This document shows, piece after piece, positions 36,199 to 48,943 of a stretch of DNA of 64,000 nt. The DNA comes from Episyrphus balteatus (lineage: Eukaryota; Arthropoda; Insecta; Diptera; Syrphidae): contig NC_079135.1 in assembly GCF_945859705.1 (NCBI RefSeq), forward strand, positions 109,518,288 to 109,582,287, given 5' to 3'. The position numbers were made by a program, and so were the translations under genes. How positions within the stretch are numbered: the stretch's first letter is position 1; each line of letters opens with the position of its first letter. Below the pieces are notes generated by a model that searched no databases, had not been told where the DNA came from, and worked only from the letters and a program-made list of their open reading frames with translations.

Positions 36199-38536
36199 AG
36201 AATATGAACACAAAAATAGAAAAAAATCCTGAAAATGCAAGTGTTTTCAAAATGAAATTTATATTTCAGTAAAATATAATAAATTTATATAAAAAAAATA
36301 CAAGAGAATACTACTTGGAAAAAAGATGCCAGAATATAATATAATTTTCACAGAAATGCACCTGAAAAATAATAACCCAAAAAACAATTAAATATAAAAA
36401 TCACAGGTACATAAGTCCTGTGCTTCAAAAGTATAATCCTTGAAATGTATCCAATAGCAAAAAAAGAATGAAAGGACTATTTTGTTTTTCAAAAAAAAAG
36501 AAACAAAATACTAATACCTCTACATACGCTTGACTGAGTAAAATACCAAATAAACTCGCCCAAAAACTATTTTACAAAGATACGAGGAGCTGGGTAAAGG
36601 TATACTTGGGTATATATGGGAGTTAGTGGTTTCATCATCAAAATTTCATAAAACTATTCGCCTCAATAGAATGTCATGCACAAATTAGATTCCAGGCAAT
36701 CGTTTTTCCTTAAAAATTCATCCAAAATCATGTGTGTGGGAGTGTGTGGATGGTAAAACTATAGTAGAGATATATGCAAAAACTCACAAAATATGATGGT
36801 AGAGCATCAGAAACAGCAGCAGCATCCAGCAGGATAACCTATATCAGATAGAAGCTCCTCTCTAAAAACTTTTGTGAAAGATATACCTGTGTGATGTTGC
36901 TGTGCATTGGGGATGTAAATACGCATGAATGCATCCAAAAACATTGTAAATGCAAAAACGCATACCGAAGGTTCCTGGAATTTCAGAGGTTCTAGTCATC
37001 CAGTCATCCTACACAGCATATATGTACCTACACAAAAAACCCTAACACTCAATTCCTAAACTAAGAGACAACAGGCAAAAAAAAAAAAAAATAGAAAATA
37101 CGCTCGCGGATGTTTGAATCCCAGCAACGATCCAATTTCCATCCGGATGAGAACAATGTCAGAGAACAGTGTTGTAGTTCTGCTTACAACTGCAGAACCA
37201 CCATGAAATGCATCCGTTACGATGCGATGGTATATCAAGGGCCATGTCGTCGTCCTCATCATCATCGTCAATCGTCAGCGTCATGGCAAAACGCAATCTG
37301 ATTTGAAGTCAAAGCAAATTGGATCCATGTGTGCCATGTTGTTTTTTTTTTTTTTGTAGAGATAGGGTTAGAGAGTGGAGAGTGTGTGTACTTTCATTCT
37401 AAGGACCATCCTTTGTATCCCTGACAGATAACAACCACCCCTGCACCCCCTTTTTGGTATTTCGAAATTAATATTCGCAGGACCAATAGTTTCCAACTGC
37501 TAGCTTTTACCCGTATATCTATGATGGAGAAGTGGAATGTAATCATAGAAGGCAATGGTTTCGACAAATATGTAGAGACTAGAGCTTGTCTCTAAACATA
37601 CTTACTTACATATGTCTGAGCAAGAGCTAGTGAGTTTTGGCAAGGATATACCTACCTTAACTACAACATACCACACCGATGCCAATGCCAGGATATTCGA
37701 GAAAACAGAAGTACTGTTATGATGATAATTCGATGACAATATGAGGAGGTTTTTGATTGAAACGGGTTTTCCAACTGCCATTCAATCAGCCCAGGTTTTG
37801 AGGCATTATAATCTTTTCCAAACGAGATGAAAATTTTCCTTCTCGGTAAATCTGCTAGGGAAATAGTGTTGTATACCTCCAACTATACCTACTCTTGTGT
37901 TATAGCACAGGATCCATCCAGCTCATATTATAGGTACGTTGCATTTGAATGCATACGGGATTGTATAACCAACAACTCTTCTCTACTACACAAGAGAAGA
38001 GGATTTTCATTGAAAAATATTGTTCCTTTTGTGTAATAAAGGAACAGAGAACACATCACAGCGTATCAGACAGGAATAAAGTTGATGTGTGGTAGAAGTC
38101 AGTTTTTGAGTGTGTGTTTGTGTATGTATCTATGGTTTCAAAAACTATTTCGTATGCAAAACGAAAATTCGAATAGTTTTCGAATTATAAAGTCACGGTG
38201 TGCATCTTAATTGAAAAGCGGTTTGCTGGCAGAAGTTAATTTAATTAACTTTTCAGGAGATGGACAATGACATTCATATGCATCACACATACATACACAC
38301 ATAATTAGAATTTGAAGTGGGAAGTGTAATCAAGTCGTGAATAATGTTGTCACTTGGGCAGAATCAACTCTGTCTGAGATGATAAGCGAGATAAGTTTTA
38401 TTAAGTGGAAAAATTATTTAAAAGAAAATTTTAAATTGTGATAAGTTTACTTTATCAGTCATTTTTGCTTATTAAGCTTTTAACAAAACAAGGAGAATTA
38501 ATCTATTTTTCTGTGAAAATTCGAGTTTTGGACTAA
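36199..38536. other. AT-rich stretch, no gene seen
   Basis: Holds an A-tract near 37,078-37,091 and a mixed patch at 37,100-37,300 with a GTCGTCCTCATCATCATCG run. Short opposed open frames occur there without recognisable domains. Confidence 0.55.
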
Positions 38537-39202
38537 TGTGGATTGTATTCGAACATTATTTTTAAGATTTAAATTGAAAATGGATAGAATTAACAAACAA
38601 CCGTTATAAGACTACAAACAATACATTGTGGAACGTATTCATTTACTTGTTTATTAAAGACAGCAACCTACTTAAAATTAATTGAAAAAAAGTACGTTGT
38701 TGCCTCTTTTTCCTAGCCAAGAGTCCATAATTTGGCACATGTGGATTGGTGTGGATCGTATTTGAAAACATTTTGGTTTTACTTTAACACAATATATAAT
38801 ATAAGGTGGAAAATGTTTGACTGGAAATAACTAATGGACGTAGTTTTTTTTTGTTGTATTTTACTGTCAGAATAAAGTTTTTGGTAACTGTAGGACTGTG
38901 TGGATTGTGATAGAGTAGAAAAACGCAGAATTAAGTTTAACGAAAAAGACTATTTAGCAGTTGTGCATCAGTGTGGATTGTATTTGTTTTGTTTTTTTTG
39001 TTATTTTTTATCATTTTATTCCGCATTTGTGGAACGTATTAATACCATGGACGAAGCCTTTTCTTATTTTTTTGTTATCAAATGTCGATATTTTGACAAT
39101 TGTGGACCAGTGTGGATTGTATTTGTATATTACTTTGTTACATTTAATCTTAAAATTGATGCGAACTAGATTTAAAACTAATAAACAACTTTGTGGATCG
39201 TA
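38537..39202 (+). repeat. Plus-strand TGTGGATTGTATT / TGTGGAACGTATT array
   Basis: Hits are at 38,537, 38,627, 38,740, 38,750, 38,899, 38,972, 39,028, 39,111 and 39,192, all in one orientation. Two versions, GGATTGTATT and GGAACGTATT, alternate irregularly. The second version is identical to the word found twice near 21 kb. Spacing of the best copies is about 55-115 bp, twice close to 82. Confidence 0.7.
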
Positions 39203-42200
39203 CATTTGACGTTTGAGATGTCATCGCAACTTTACTTACAAAACAAGCTCAAAACAAGTAAAAAAAAAAGGAATAAACATCGTCATCATCATCATTATCA
39301 TCATCAAGTGGTCGTATCTTTTTTAACTACTGTCCTCGAATAGTGTCAAAACTACCGCTGTGCTCACGACCACCACTCAACACCACATAATGTTCTTGTC
39401 ATTAACTGACATTTAAAGAGAACCCAATTCAACCTTCTGAATATTATCTCCCATCTCGAGTTAAAAAAAGATATTTTATTTAATCCCTGTTGATACGATG
39501 TAATTGTCACCATTGAATAATTTTTTTTTTAACATTTCAAGATAATCCCTTTTCAAGAAAGAAAGAGGACTTTGTGAAGATCCATATCTTAAGAAAAAAA
39601 ATTAAATCAAGTAACTTACGATGTAAAGATTACTTCAATGTGCTTCATCACATTATATACGATTAAGGCAAAAGAAGCAAAAAATAAAAAAAAAAAAAAT
39701 GAAGACAGAAGTAATAAAAGTAAAACAAGTTTATCCATTTATAAACTCGAACAAGTCCTTTTGAAGACGAAGAAATCGAACAAAGACAGTATACGCGAGT
39801 GGATTGACGACGACGATGAATTAAGAAGAAGAAGAAAAAAAAAATCGCAATCGCAATAAATATCCAAACCACACTAATCACATTGAGTGGCAATTTAAAA
39901 CAAATAAAAAGTTTATTAACAACAAAAAGAGCACAAATTGTCCAAAACAATAAAAAACATTAAACTCAAATTGATTACCGAGTCGACCGCAAAAATACTC
40001 TTATGGTCATAACACAAGAAGAAAAAAATAAAAAACAGACAATGAAACGTCAAACAAAGGCCTGACCGTTGATTTTTTTTTCTCATCTCAAAATGATGAT
40101 GGAGGAAAAAAAAAAGAAGCGAACAAAAAACACTTAAGTACACAGCAATTTGAGTTAAGAACTTTAGCAACTTGAAAACCCACTTATTTAAAAATTACCG
40201 TTCCATTCAAATCCTTAAGTGACAGCAAAGAATCTACCGTTGTACAGTTTAATGGGAAATGTGACCGGGGGTTAAATATGAAATAGTTTAGTGACATAGG
40301 TTCTGGTTTCTGTTTCCCCCTTAACGATCGTTTAAAATGAAAGCGTTCAGCAATGGAAATCAAAGAGTAGTTTATGTTTAAATTGGCATTGATCATTAAA
40401 AAAACTACACTTTTTCACAAAGTATAAGGACATGGAATTTAATTTAACTGTCAAATTAGTGTTGAAAAATAGTTTTCGTATTTTGTCACACACTACTTCC
40501 ATTTGTCAATCAGATCGAACAAAATGCGCACATGACCTAAAACAGGGGTTCATTCACTTTCCGACAGAATTAACTGTCACAAGAATTTTTTTTTTGCGTA
40601 AAGATGACATTTGATGCCTGATCGGTTTTCGTTTTGTCATTTCTTTTGTCATGATTTTGAAGATTTTATTTATTTTGCAGCTATTCGCTGCTAAACTTTA
40701 AACATGTTCGATCCGGCAGGTGGTAAAGCTGGTAGCTAGCAAAAGTTGAACTTGTTCTATATGCCAAGTTTTTTACTCACCTGGTGAAAATGTCATTGAC
40801 AATCTTTCATTTTTTAATGACAGTAGTAACTTCCTCAGTGAAGTCAACACTTTTGCACTAACAGAGACAAGAATACTGCATTATTTGTTGGCGGTGCTAT
40901 TGGAACAACCAAAAACAACTATGCAAGTAAAACTTGGCAGTGTCGTTCTTTCAAAAACACATTTTAAATTCTAAAGTCTTAGTAAATAAACCATTTCTAA
41001 AATAATTGTTTTGACAGTTAACGGAAATTACATAGGTAACTATTTCAAAAAAGCTTAGGAAACAGCAGAAAAGAAAGTTGCCAGAATACATGTATAACGA
41101 TATGACAGTAATATATCAAATGACAAATTGTTATTAAAGATTAACCCAAAAAAGTGAAGGCTCATTTACACTTGAATTGAAGTAAAACAATAATAGACAT
41201 CGATTAAAATAGGTATCAGATTATCATTATTTGTGGTATTAACTCCCGTATAGACATTGATTCATTTAGATTAATTCAATGACAGCAGCTGTCAAGTTTC
41301 AGAAAAAAAAAAAATGAATCTATTACTTAATATTTGTCGGCAATGTTGTTTGTGTGTGGCATCGATTAATTAGATTCCCCTTCATTCGGTCGAGTAAAAA
41401 GTAATAAATCAAACATCAAAGGCGGTCACAATTTACACGGATACCAGAGCACACGAAGCGATAAATCCCAACACAAATCCAAAATTATATACCTATCTAT
41501 ACTTTCCTACATATATGCATTTGTATAGAAAGAAGATTCATATCGAAACAAACGTTGATGTTAATAATTAACGCGTTGCACACATTAATTATAACTTCGA
41601 AGTTGGTTGGCTGAATAGCTTACAAAATGCTTGAAGGCTATTTAGATGTTTCTGCCAATTTATACCATATAGAGGTAGGTATGTTATTTTTTGGAACACC
41701 TTATGAAGGTGAAAATATCTCTTTGCAATAAAGTTGTTGCGCTCACATAACTCACTCACGTATAGCAATTAGGCATGATTCGAATGAATGCTCTTCGAAG
41801 GTAAGTAGTAAAGTAAGGTAGGGTACATGTTTTGCCTTCTTCGAATCTCGACACACACAACTTCGATGGATGTCTCGATTTGGATTTTTTATTTTAAAGA
41901 TCCAACGTGCGATATGAGTACCGACCAAACCAATAAAGATCAAGACGGACGCGACGATGTTGTTAAACACCACACCGCGCCGCACAATGCTGACTTGTCA
42001 ATGATGTATATGGTGGCTGGACACTGACAACTCTCATCGAATTCGAAATTAACTGTCAGTCGTGCTGTGCATTTGTTATAATGTGTCAACACTGATTATG
42101 GTTAAATAAATATGCACAGCTATGTTGTCCATTTGTCATTCAATTATCTTAAGTTTCTTTATATTGCATATTTATTCATCAACATTTTTGATTTTCTAAT

Positions 42201-42579
42201 CACGTTTGTCGTTTGTCGTCGGAGCAGCAGCAGCAATCCTATAGAGCTTCTATATATATTGTATAATGTAAATAGCTACGAGTATGATGACATATTTTAT
42301 AAAAAGTGCTCTAGCTGACGCTGCTGAATGAATGTGGTGGTAGCGCAGTGATAAAATTCTTTAACTCTCCTGCTGAGTTCTATTTTAAATCGATCCGTTG
42401 TTTTTACGAGAGCAACCAAGTTTATATTTAAATATTTTAGAATTTCTTGAATGTACAAATGAATTTTGTTCTTTTTTTCCACTTTTATTGTTTTAAAACA
42501 AAAAAGTATTTGTGTGCCAACAACTGCTAATTTTTTTTAGTATATACAAAAATAAAGTTAGCGACGGAAGAAGGTACGA
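39203..42579. other. AT-rich stretch, no gene seen
   Basis: Contains ATC/CAT runs near 39,282, A-tracts near 39,690, and TGACAG/CTGTCA words at 40,448-40,850 and 41,280. Open frames (39,638-39,950, 40,432-40,614) are Lys-rich, Phe-rich or unrecognised. Confidence 0.55.
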
Positions 42580-42594
42580 CCGACAGGGGGCAGC
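42580..42594 (+). promoter_or_regulatory. CTCF-consensus match (13 of 15)
   Basis: CCGACAGGGGGCAGC matches CCASYAGRGGGCRSY except at positions 3 and 4. It runs into a short CAG repeat. It points in the opposite direction to the stronger site at 44,801. Confidence 0.4.
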
Positions 42595-44800
42595 AGCAGC
42601 TAGGTATAGGGAAAATATCTTCCGCATGACCTAAGCGAATGACTTTACTGCATACTTAGCGAGTTTTTGTTTTTTCTTCGCTCTCTAAATTGATTATATT
42701 ACTTTTTTTTCTATTCATTTTTTTTTTTACGTAAAAAAATTCATCAGTTGATAAAAGGACAAATCAACAACAAGCATTTAACCTCGTTAGCATTTGATTT
42801 CTAATTAAAGACGAATGGTTTAATCCAAAAATAGATGAGATTGTGTGGTTTTGTATTGAGCATCTGATCTGATCTTTTGGTCACATGAGGTAGTTAGGTA
42901 CCACCAAGCATAGGTAAAAAGAGAGAAGACATTTTGGTATACAAGAGGAATTTAAGAAATGTGATTGTGACTGAAAGCATTCTTTGAAATTGTCTATTTG
43001 GGTGTTGAGATCTTGTAGTTGACAGGTAATGTAGAACTAGAAACATCTAAAATAGAGGTAATCATTGAAGAAACTTTCAGTTTTTTTTTTTTTTTAATTT
43101 TGTTGTTTCATCTGCTTGTGGCAGTATGTAGCCTTTAATATTCATCTGATTTTAATAAAATTTGGTGCAGATGTATATTTTGATTCAAAGATGGACATAA
43201 GCTATTTGTATTGTCTTGTTTTTCTATACTTACAATTCACACTGTGATAATACATAACTGTTATACAATTGAAATTTTCACCAGGTGATTCTTAGAGTAT
43301 AAACTTTTTAGCCAAAATTCTTGATCCAAATTTTGATGTAATAAAATATTGTGGGCCTTAAAGAATTTTTTTTGTGAGGTTTTCAACCTTCTCTGCTGTG
43401 ATATAGACCTGCTCTGCTGATAAGGTAAATGATATTTAGGTTTATCATAAAACTTTGAAAACTTTTATTAAAATTGGCTTAAGATTTTTATTTGTCATTT
43501 TTTTACATTCTGAATTCTAGAATAGTCTTTCTTCTGTGAATATTTAATTTTCTATCCACCTTCAAAGTACTTGAATCCTTTTTCCTAACAAACTTTGAGT
43601 TGAGAGTGTTGTTTTCATTTCTTGCAACACTTTTTTATTTCTGTTTGTATTCAACTTTCATTACACTTCTGTTATATGCTCTTTTTTAAATTTTTAATTT
43701 CTTCCCGTGTGTGTCCTTTTTTCAAGCAAGCAAGAGTACCCTCTCGTCTTGTATACCTTTTTCCATAGGCGCGCATATTGCGCAAACAATTTTCCATTCC
43801 AACAGGCTTTTGAATCTAAGTGTGTGTAATATGGCCCCCAAAAGATTGTTAAATCAATGGAGTGAGAGAGATGATGGTTAGAGAGTAAAAAAAAATGTAC
43901 ACACTAAACAATCACACACATCTGTATATACAAAAAAAAATCAGAAGGAGTAGGTATCTGGAGGAAAGAATAACAAAAAAATGTAGAAAACAGAGAAACC
44001 AACCAACGAGCACGTACTATTAAGTACACACTAAGTGACTTTGTATCCCACTTATATAGCCTACCACTTGAAAAAGCCTTCAGAAGAGATTATAAAGCCT
44101 TTTGCTATGCTTTTTTGTCGTCATCGTCGTAGTCGGTCGTCCTCCAAGGATTTTAACATCAACATACAACACTATATAACAATATAGCAGTATATAACAG
44201 TGCCCCAAAGGAAGGGCTTAAACCAGGAGGAGGAAATTTGACAAGAATGAGAGAGTCTTTTGCTGACTTTACTTTTGCTCTTGGTTAAATCCTCTGTCAC
44301 GCAGTCAAAAGCATGCATACCTACTAACAGAAGGACGACGCAACAAAAAGAAAAATATATACATACATAAAACCCCCAACACAAGGGGAAGAAAAAAAAA
44401 AGACTTGGAACGATGAGGAGTAAAAGAGATGTTACGCGAAGCACAAAATGCCTTTGAAACATGCATAAATACAGACGATGAGGACGACGACAATAAGGAT
44501 GTCCTCTCTCCTGGCTCTGGGTTTTATTCAGTGTTTATATGTAGATGTTTATTGTTCTAGTTCTACGTATAACAGTTATTTTTTTCATTCTTATCCACAA
44601 AGTTACATCGAGAATCTTTTATCCACTTAAGTTTACGCAATATTTTGACGTTTTGTCCTGTGTTCTTTATTATTTTTCTTTCATTTCTCCCCCCTCATTC
44701 CAATTAAATCACTTATTTCATTCAACATGACGTATAACATTATTCAAATGTCATAATTTGTTGTTCACGCTCTGTCAGCTGTCAAATGTCATTCTTTGCG
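42595..44800. other. AT-rich stretch, no gene seen
   Basis: T-tracts occur near 42,700-42,728 and 43,082-43,095, with TATAACAG words near 43,257 and 44,566. No gene is supported. Confidence 0.55.
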
Positions 44801-44815
44801 AGCGCCCCCTGTTGG
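44801..44815 (-). promoter_or_regulatory. Strong CTCF-consensus match (14 of 15)
   Basis: The minus strand reads CCAACAGGGGGCGCT, matching CCASYAGRGGGCRSY at all positions but the fourth. It is the best such match I found and lies in a GC-rich word inside AT-rich DNA, directly next to a CAGCTGTCAAATGTC stretch. Confidence 0.5.
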
Positions 44816-45229
44816 TTTTGATTGAGTTTGTCAATAAATAAATTGTTAATTTTTTATACTAATTGATGCAAGTTCATAAATATTTCTCTCTATTTAACCC
44901 TAATCATTTTTTTATAACAGTTTTGTATCTTGTTTTAAGTAAATTAAGTGTGCGTGTTTTAATGACAGGTAATAAATAAAAAATAATTTTTTTTTTAAAT
45001 CTACAAATTCTATGTGTGAACATTGCCACTGACAGCAGTGGCGACAACGATGGCGATGACTATATACAACTACGATCATTGAAATATATTTTTCAAAATG
45101 AAAATGAACACAAAAAAAAAAGACTTTTGACAAACAATTAATGAAAATGACAATTCAAACTAAATGCTATATTTTATGACAGAAATGGGGCGTTTAAGTA
45201 TGTGAATTGTGGGGTGTAGAATATAAATG

Positions 45230-45252
45230 AAAAAAAAAAAAAAAAAAAAAAA
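45230..45252 (+). repeat. A23 homopolymer
   Basis: An uninterrupted A-tract, followed by further A-rich sequence to about 45,268. It precedes the short open frame at 45,280. Confidence 0.9.
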
Positions 45253-45279
45253 TAGAAAAAATAAAATACCAACGCCAAA

Positions 45280-45387
45280 ATGTCACACGACGACTACGAG
45301 GCAATGACGACGAGTGTGCTTGTCACGCTAATAGTCATTATACAAACACCAAGAACACAGCTGTTGGCTAATTTCCATTCAACATGA
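45280..45387 (+). CDS. Possible 35-residue small open frame
   Basis: ATG is in a favourable insect context (CCAAAATG). The frame encodes an acidic start, MSHDDYEAMTTS, followed by a hydrophobic VLVTLIVII segment and ends at TGA. That layout suits a small single-pass membrane peptide. Local composition is less AT-rich than the flanks, but GAC/ACG-rich low-complexity DNA of this kind is frequent here and gives such frames by chance. I see no homologue. Confidence 0.12.
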   Translation: MSHDDYEAMTTSVLVTLIVIIQTPRTQLLANFHST

Positions 45388-45578
45388 TTTTCTGTTTAAT
45401 AAACATGTCAACGAAAAAATTCAAATGGCAACGACGACGACAACAGAGGCAACAGGCGCGCGCGGCAATCTGCATGCAATGTTGTTACGCGTCATCACAA
45501 GGGAAACAAATAATAAAATAAAATAAAGAGAGAAGAGGTGTGACAACGTTAAAGTGACACTTACCAAACGCGTCGTTA

Positions 45579-46564
45579 GGCTAGGCGCACACATGCGATT
45601 TTAGTCGCACGATTATTCAGTCGCAAAAATGGATCACACGCATTTCAATGCCGGTAAACACACATGCTTCTAAAAAATAGCCGCGATTAAAAAATTGAAA
45701 ATTGTCCCATTTTTTTGGCGACGCGATTGTCGCAAATTAAAATGGAACAAATGGACCAGCATAGTTATGCACACACTTGCGACTAAACCGAAAACGACTA
45801 AAAAGTAGCAGTCGCAAAGAGGCCAAATCATGCGCACACATGCGATTTTCAACCACTCGATTTTTTAGACGCAAGAAATGAAACACATTATTTTAAATGA
45901 GAGCGCACAGACTTGCGATTTTAAAATCGCAAAGTTTAAAAAAATGGATCCGGTTCTATTTTTCGCGATTTTTTTTTGCTGCACATAAGGATATATTATA
46001 CAGAACGTAATGCACCTGCCCGCACTCGCGACACTTGGAACAATTGTTTTAAGTACAATAATGGATATTACTAGAAAGTGTTGTATAGTGGCTCTCTTAT
46101 TTATAAACGATAGGAAATGTAAAAATATAATTCCATAAAATACATAAAAAAATAAGAGAAGACCCTCAGAAATTTACCCAGTACTAATGAGTATTCAGTG
46201 CTTTGGTGAAGTAATGGTACTCGTGGGGCCTAAAATAAGATACAAACATACACATTGCAGAGAATCTATTTCTATTTCTAGTCTGGTAAACAAGCTGTCA
46301 AACCCTTACCAAATTTTGAGACATTTATCACTTTATTGACCATTAGATTTGAACAGTGAGTATCTCCTGGCTCTCTTGATCTTGAGATGATGCATATTTT
46401 TTATCGAAAAACGGTCAACTTTTTTTCGACCAAACATAATGTTTTTTATTGCAATTAAAAATAGTCGCGCGATTTTTTAGTCGCAAGTGTGTGCACGGTA
46501 ATTTTATGTTGCGACTGCGATTTTTTAGTAGCAACGACTGAAAATCGCATGTGTGCGCCTAGCC
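45579..46564. mobile_element. 986-bp PIF/Harbinger-like non-autonomous element
   Basis: The ends are perfect inverted repeats over 24 bp, beginning GGCTAGGCGCACACATGCGA, and are then followed by a near match (AGTCG after one substitution). The element is flanked by TTA on each side (45,576-45,578 and 46,565-46,567), the TWA target duplication of PIF/Harbinger elements. The subterminal regions repeat GCGCACACATGCGATTTT and TCGCAA modules in both orientations, as expected for transposase-binding sites. The middle (about 45,960-46,430) is AT-rich with no transposase frame, so it must have been mobilised in trans. Confidence 0.9.
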
Positions 46565-48526
46565 TTAGAGAAACTAAATTAACCAACAGCGTTTGACAAT
46601 AAATATTTTTATTATATTTCTGTTTCATTTGCTTTAATGTATGATGATATTTAGAGAATGCTGTCAGATGAGGAATTATTGCGCGAATATAAGTAGTCAC
46701 GAGTTATTTTAAAGAATTTTTTTTAGAAAATTTATTTCAGGATTTTTAATCGTTGGCCATGTTGCTTACAACTGTCAGTGAGTAAATAAATTGGTAGCAT
46801 ATTTGTATTTATAATGGATCACACAAATTACTGTTTGATGATGCATGGCGGTTGTCAAATGGGGAAGCTGTGGATTTGACAGTTAGTGGCCGAAACTAAG
46901 TTTATCGCAAGTTGCCAGGAACTCGAAGTATATAATTCGGTTTTGCTAAGCCTATGTTCATCGCAAGAGTTAAACGTATGTGCTCACCAAATTCTATGAA
47001 AATGGAAAAAGAATTGTAGGCTACAAGTTGGCACAAACATGCAAATTACTTTGAACTATCAACCTGTCAAATTACAGTTAACTTGGAATAACATAAATTT
47101 TGGTCTTACTGTTTGGGATTATTCAAAAAACATTTTTTTTTGTTGATACATACCTGGAAATAAAGAAGAAAAAGACATAATTAATAAAATATTTTAATAC
47201 TGTTATACTGAGTTCTGAAAGAAGTTTTGACATAATTTTGTTGACAAAATAAGCTGAAATTTAGTAAAACCAAGAACAAATTCACATTTACATCTTTCAA
47301 AAACCCCAAACTATAAACAAATATTTCTAAACTGTCAAATAACAAATCATATGACAGATGCGTACAACAGAATATGCTTCCTTGTTAGTTTCTTACATTG
47401 CATCAAGCATCTTAAATTTTCTTTTCAGAAACAGACACCCATTAAATGTCACTTTTTGCAATGCTCTATCTGTCAAAAAAAAAGAAGAAACAGTGACAAA
47501 AAAAAGAAGAAAATGAACATCTTTATCCGCCCACTTAGCCGTTTAGCACGCTCTGTTGAGTTTCCGCGTTCCGACTACATATCTACTCAAACCTATATGG
47601 TATTCCGGTGACAGCAAAAACGACATACAATCGTTACTGGAACTGTCAGAAAATTCAACCCCATTTCCATCAGAGTTTGCTTGCTCTTAACCCGCATATT
47701 TTATATCTTCTATACCGTATACTTTTATCATTCATATATCACAACATTTTAGCACATTTTAAGGCGAAAACAAACACAAAGCTCAAAAAGCCGTGTCGGT
47801 CTCGAAGTATATGTATGTAGTACAGTAGTCGTTGTCGTCATCACTGTCGCCGCCATTTTGCAAAAAAAAAAAAAACGTACAAATATACGAGTATAAAAAA
47901 CCCAGACGGAAGGAAACTCCACCGGAAATGTTGTCCGTGTTAATGATGCGAAGCACATACTCTTTACTCTATGAAAACTAAACTCAATATAGAAACGAGA
48001 TATAGAAGGGGATATAGAAATGAAAATAGCAAAATCCTCTAGATAGAAGACAAAAGGATTCACAAGGATATGCTGCCTGACACAGTATAAGAGCTGCTGT
48101 TGCTGCTACAGAACTGGTATACACTACTATAAAATAACGGCAGACATCACAATTGTGTATAGGGAAGTAAGTATACAAAAAAAAAAAAAGACAACAACAA
48201 AGTAAGAAGCAAAAAAGAAAATAGACAACCAAGATCCGCGCTCCGTGTTATTAAATAATTTATCCTGATGGTACTTTAACTTGAGTTCCTGTTTGGAATA
48301 TAAATTGATATCACAGAGAGAAGAAGGAATAAACTCTCCCTTCTTTTTGGCTCTTCGCAACAGGATAGACGAATAGGATACACAATATACAGTCTGGTGA
48401 AAAATGATTGTCTTTGAAAAGCGGAAAATCCAAACAACTTTAAGGTCAGATCACAATTAGACTCTTATTAGTTTTGATAGCTTAAAAAGTGTTTACACTA
48501 TGTTACAAAGTGTAAACCCAAAAGTT
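46565..48526. other. AT-rich stretch, no gene seen
   Basis: CTGTCAAA words occur near 46,850-46,880 and 47,335. GCCGCCATTTTG lies near 47,849 and A-tracts near 47,861 and 48,179. Open frames are low-complexity and overlap on both strands. Confidence 0.55.
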
Positions 48527-48660
48527 TATAACAGTGTACTGGTAGAACGCCAATGCTCACTCAGAACTATTTGACAGCTATGTCACATGTTAGCCCAGAA
48601 GAAAACCATGTATAACAGTGTGTTGACAGAACTTCATGCTCTCTTAACACTATTTGACAG
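48527..48660 (+). repeat. Two-copy direct repeat, 84-bp offset
   Basis: TATAACAGTGT at 48,527 and 48,611 each begin a similar segment of about 50 bp: GAAC, then a CTC(A/T)...AACACTATTTGACAG-like end near 48,575 and 48,660. Each copy starts with TATAACAG and ends with TTTGACAG, the two commonest words of the window. Confidence 0.65.
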
Positions 48661-48943
48661 TTTCACCTGGATCTTAAACTTAATTCTTATTTGGTGTTAA
48701 TTCACTCAATAGCAGTTTTTTATTGAATACATTTGGAATTTTGACAGCTTGTAAGTAATACTTGACACCTGATCAAAAGGAAAAAGAAGATTTAAAATGA
48801 ACATGTGTATGAATACTTTTGATCAAAACTGTTATATTCTTTGCTATGCGCGCACTCATCCTTTCCTATTGTTCTGTATTATAGGGTGTATATTCTTGAA
48901 CATTGCTGTTAGTTATATTCTTTTTCTTCTTCTTATTATTATA

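Noticed and set aside
42880..42900. let-7-like TGAGGTAGTTAGG
   Set aside because: It diverges from let-7 after the first nine bases and has no matching star arm nearby.
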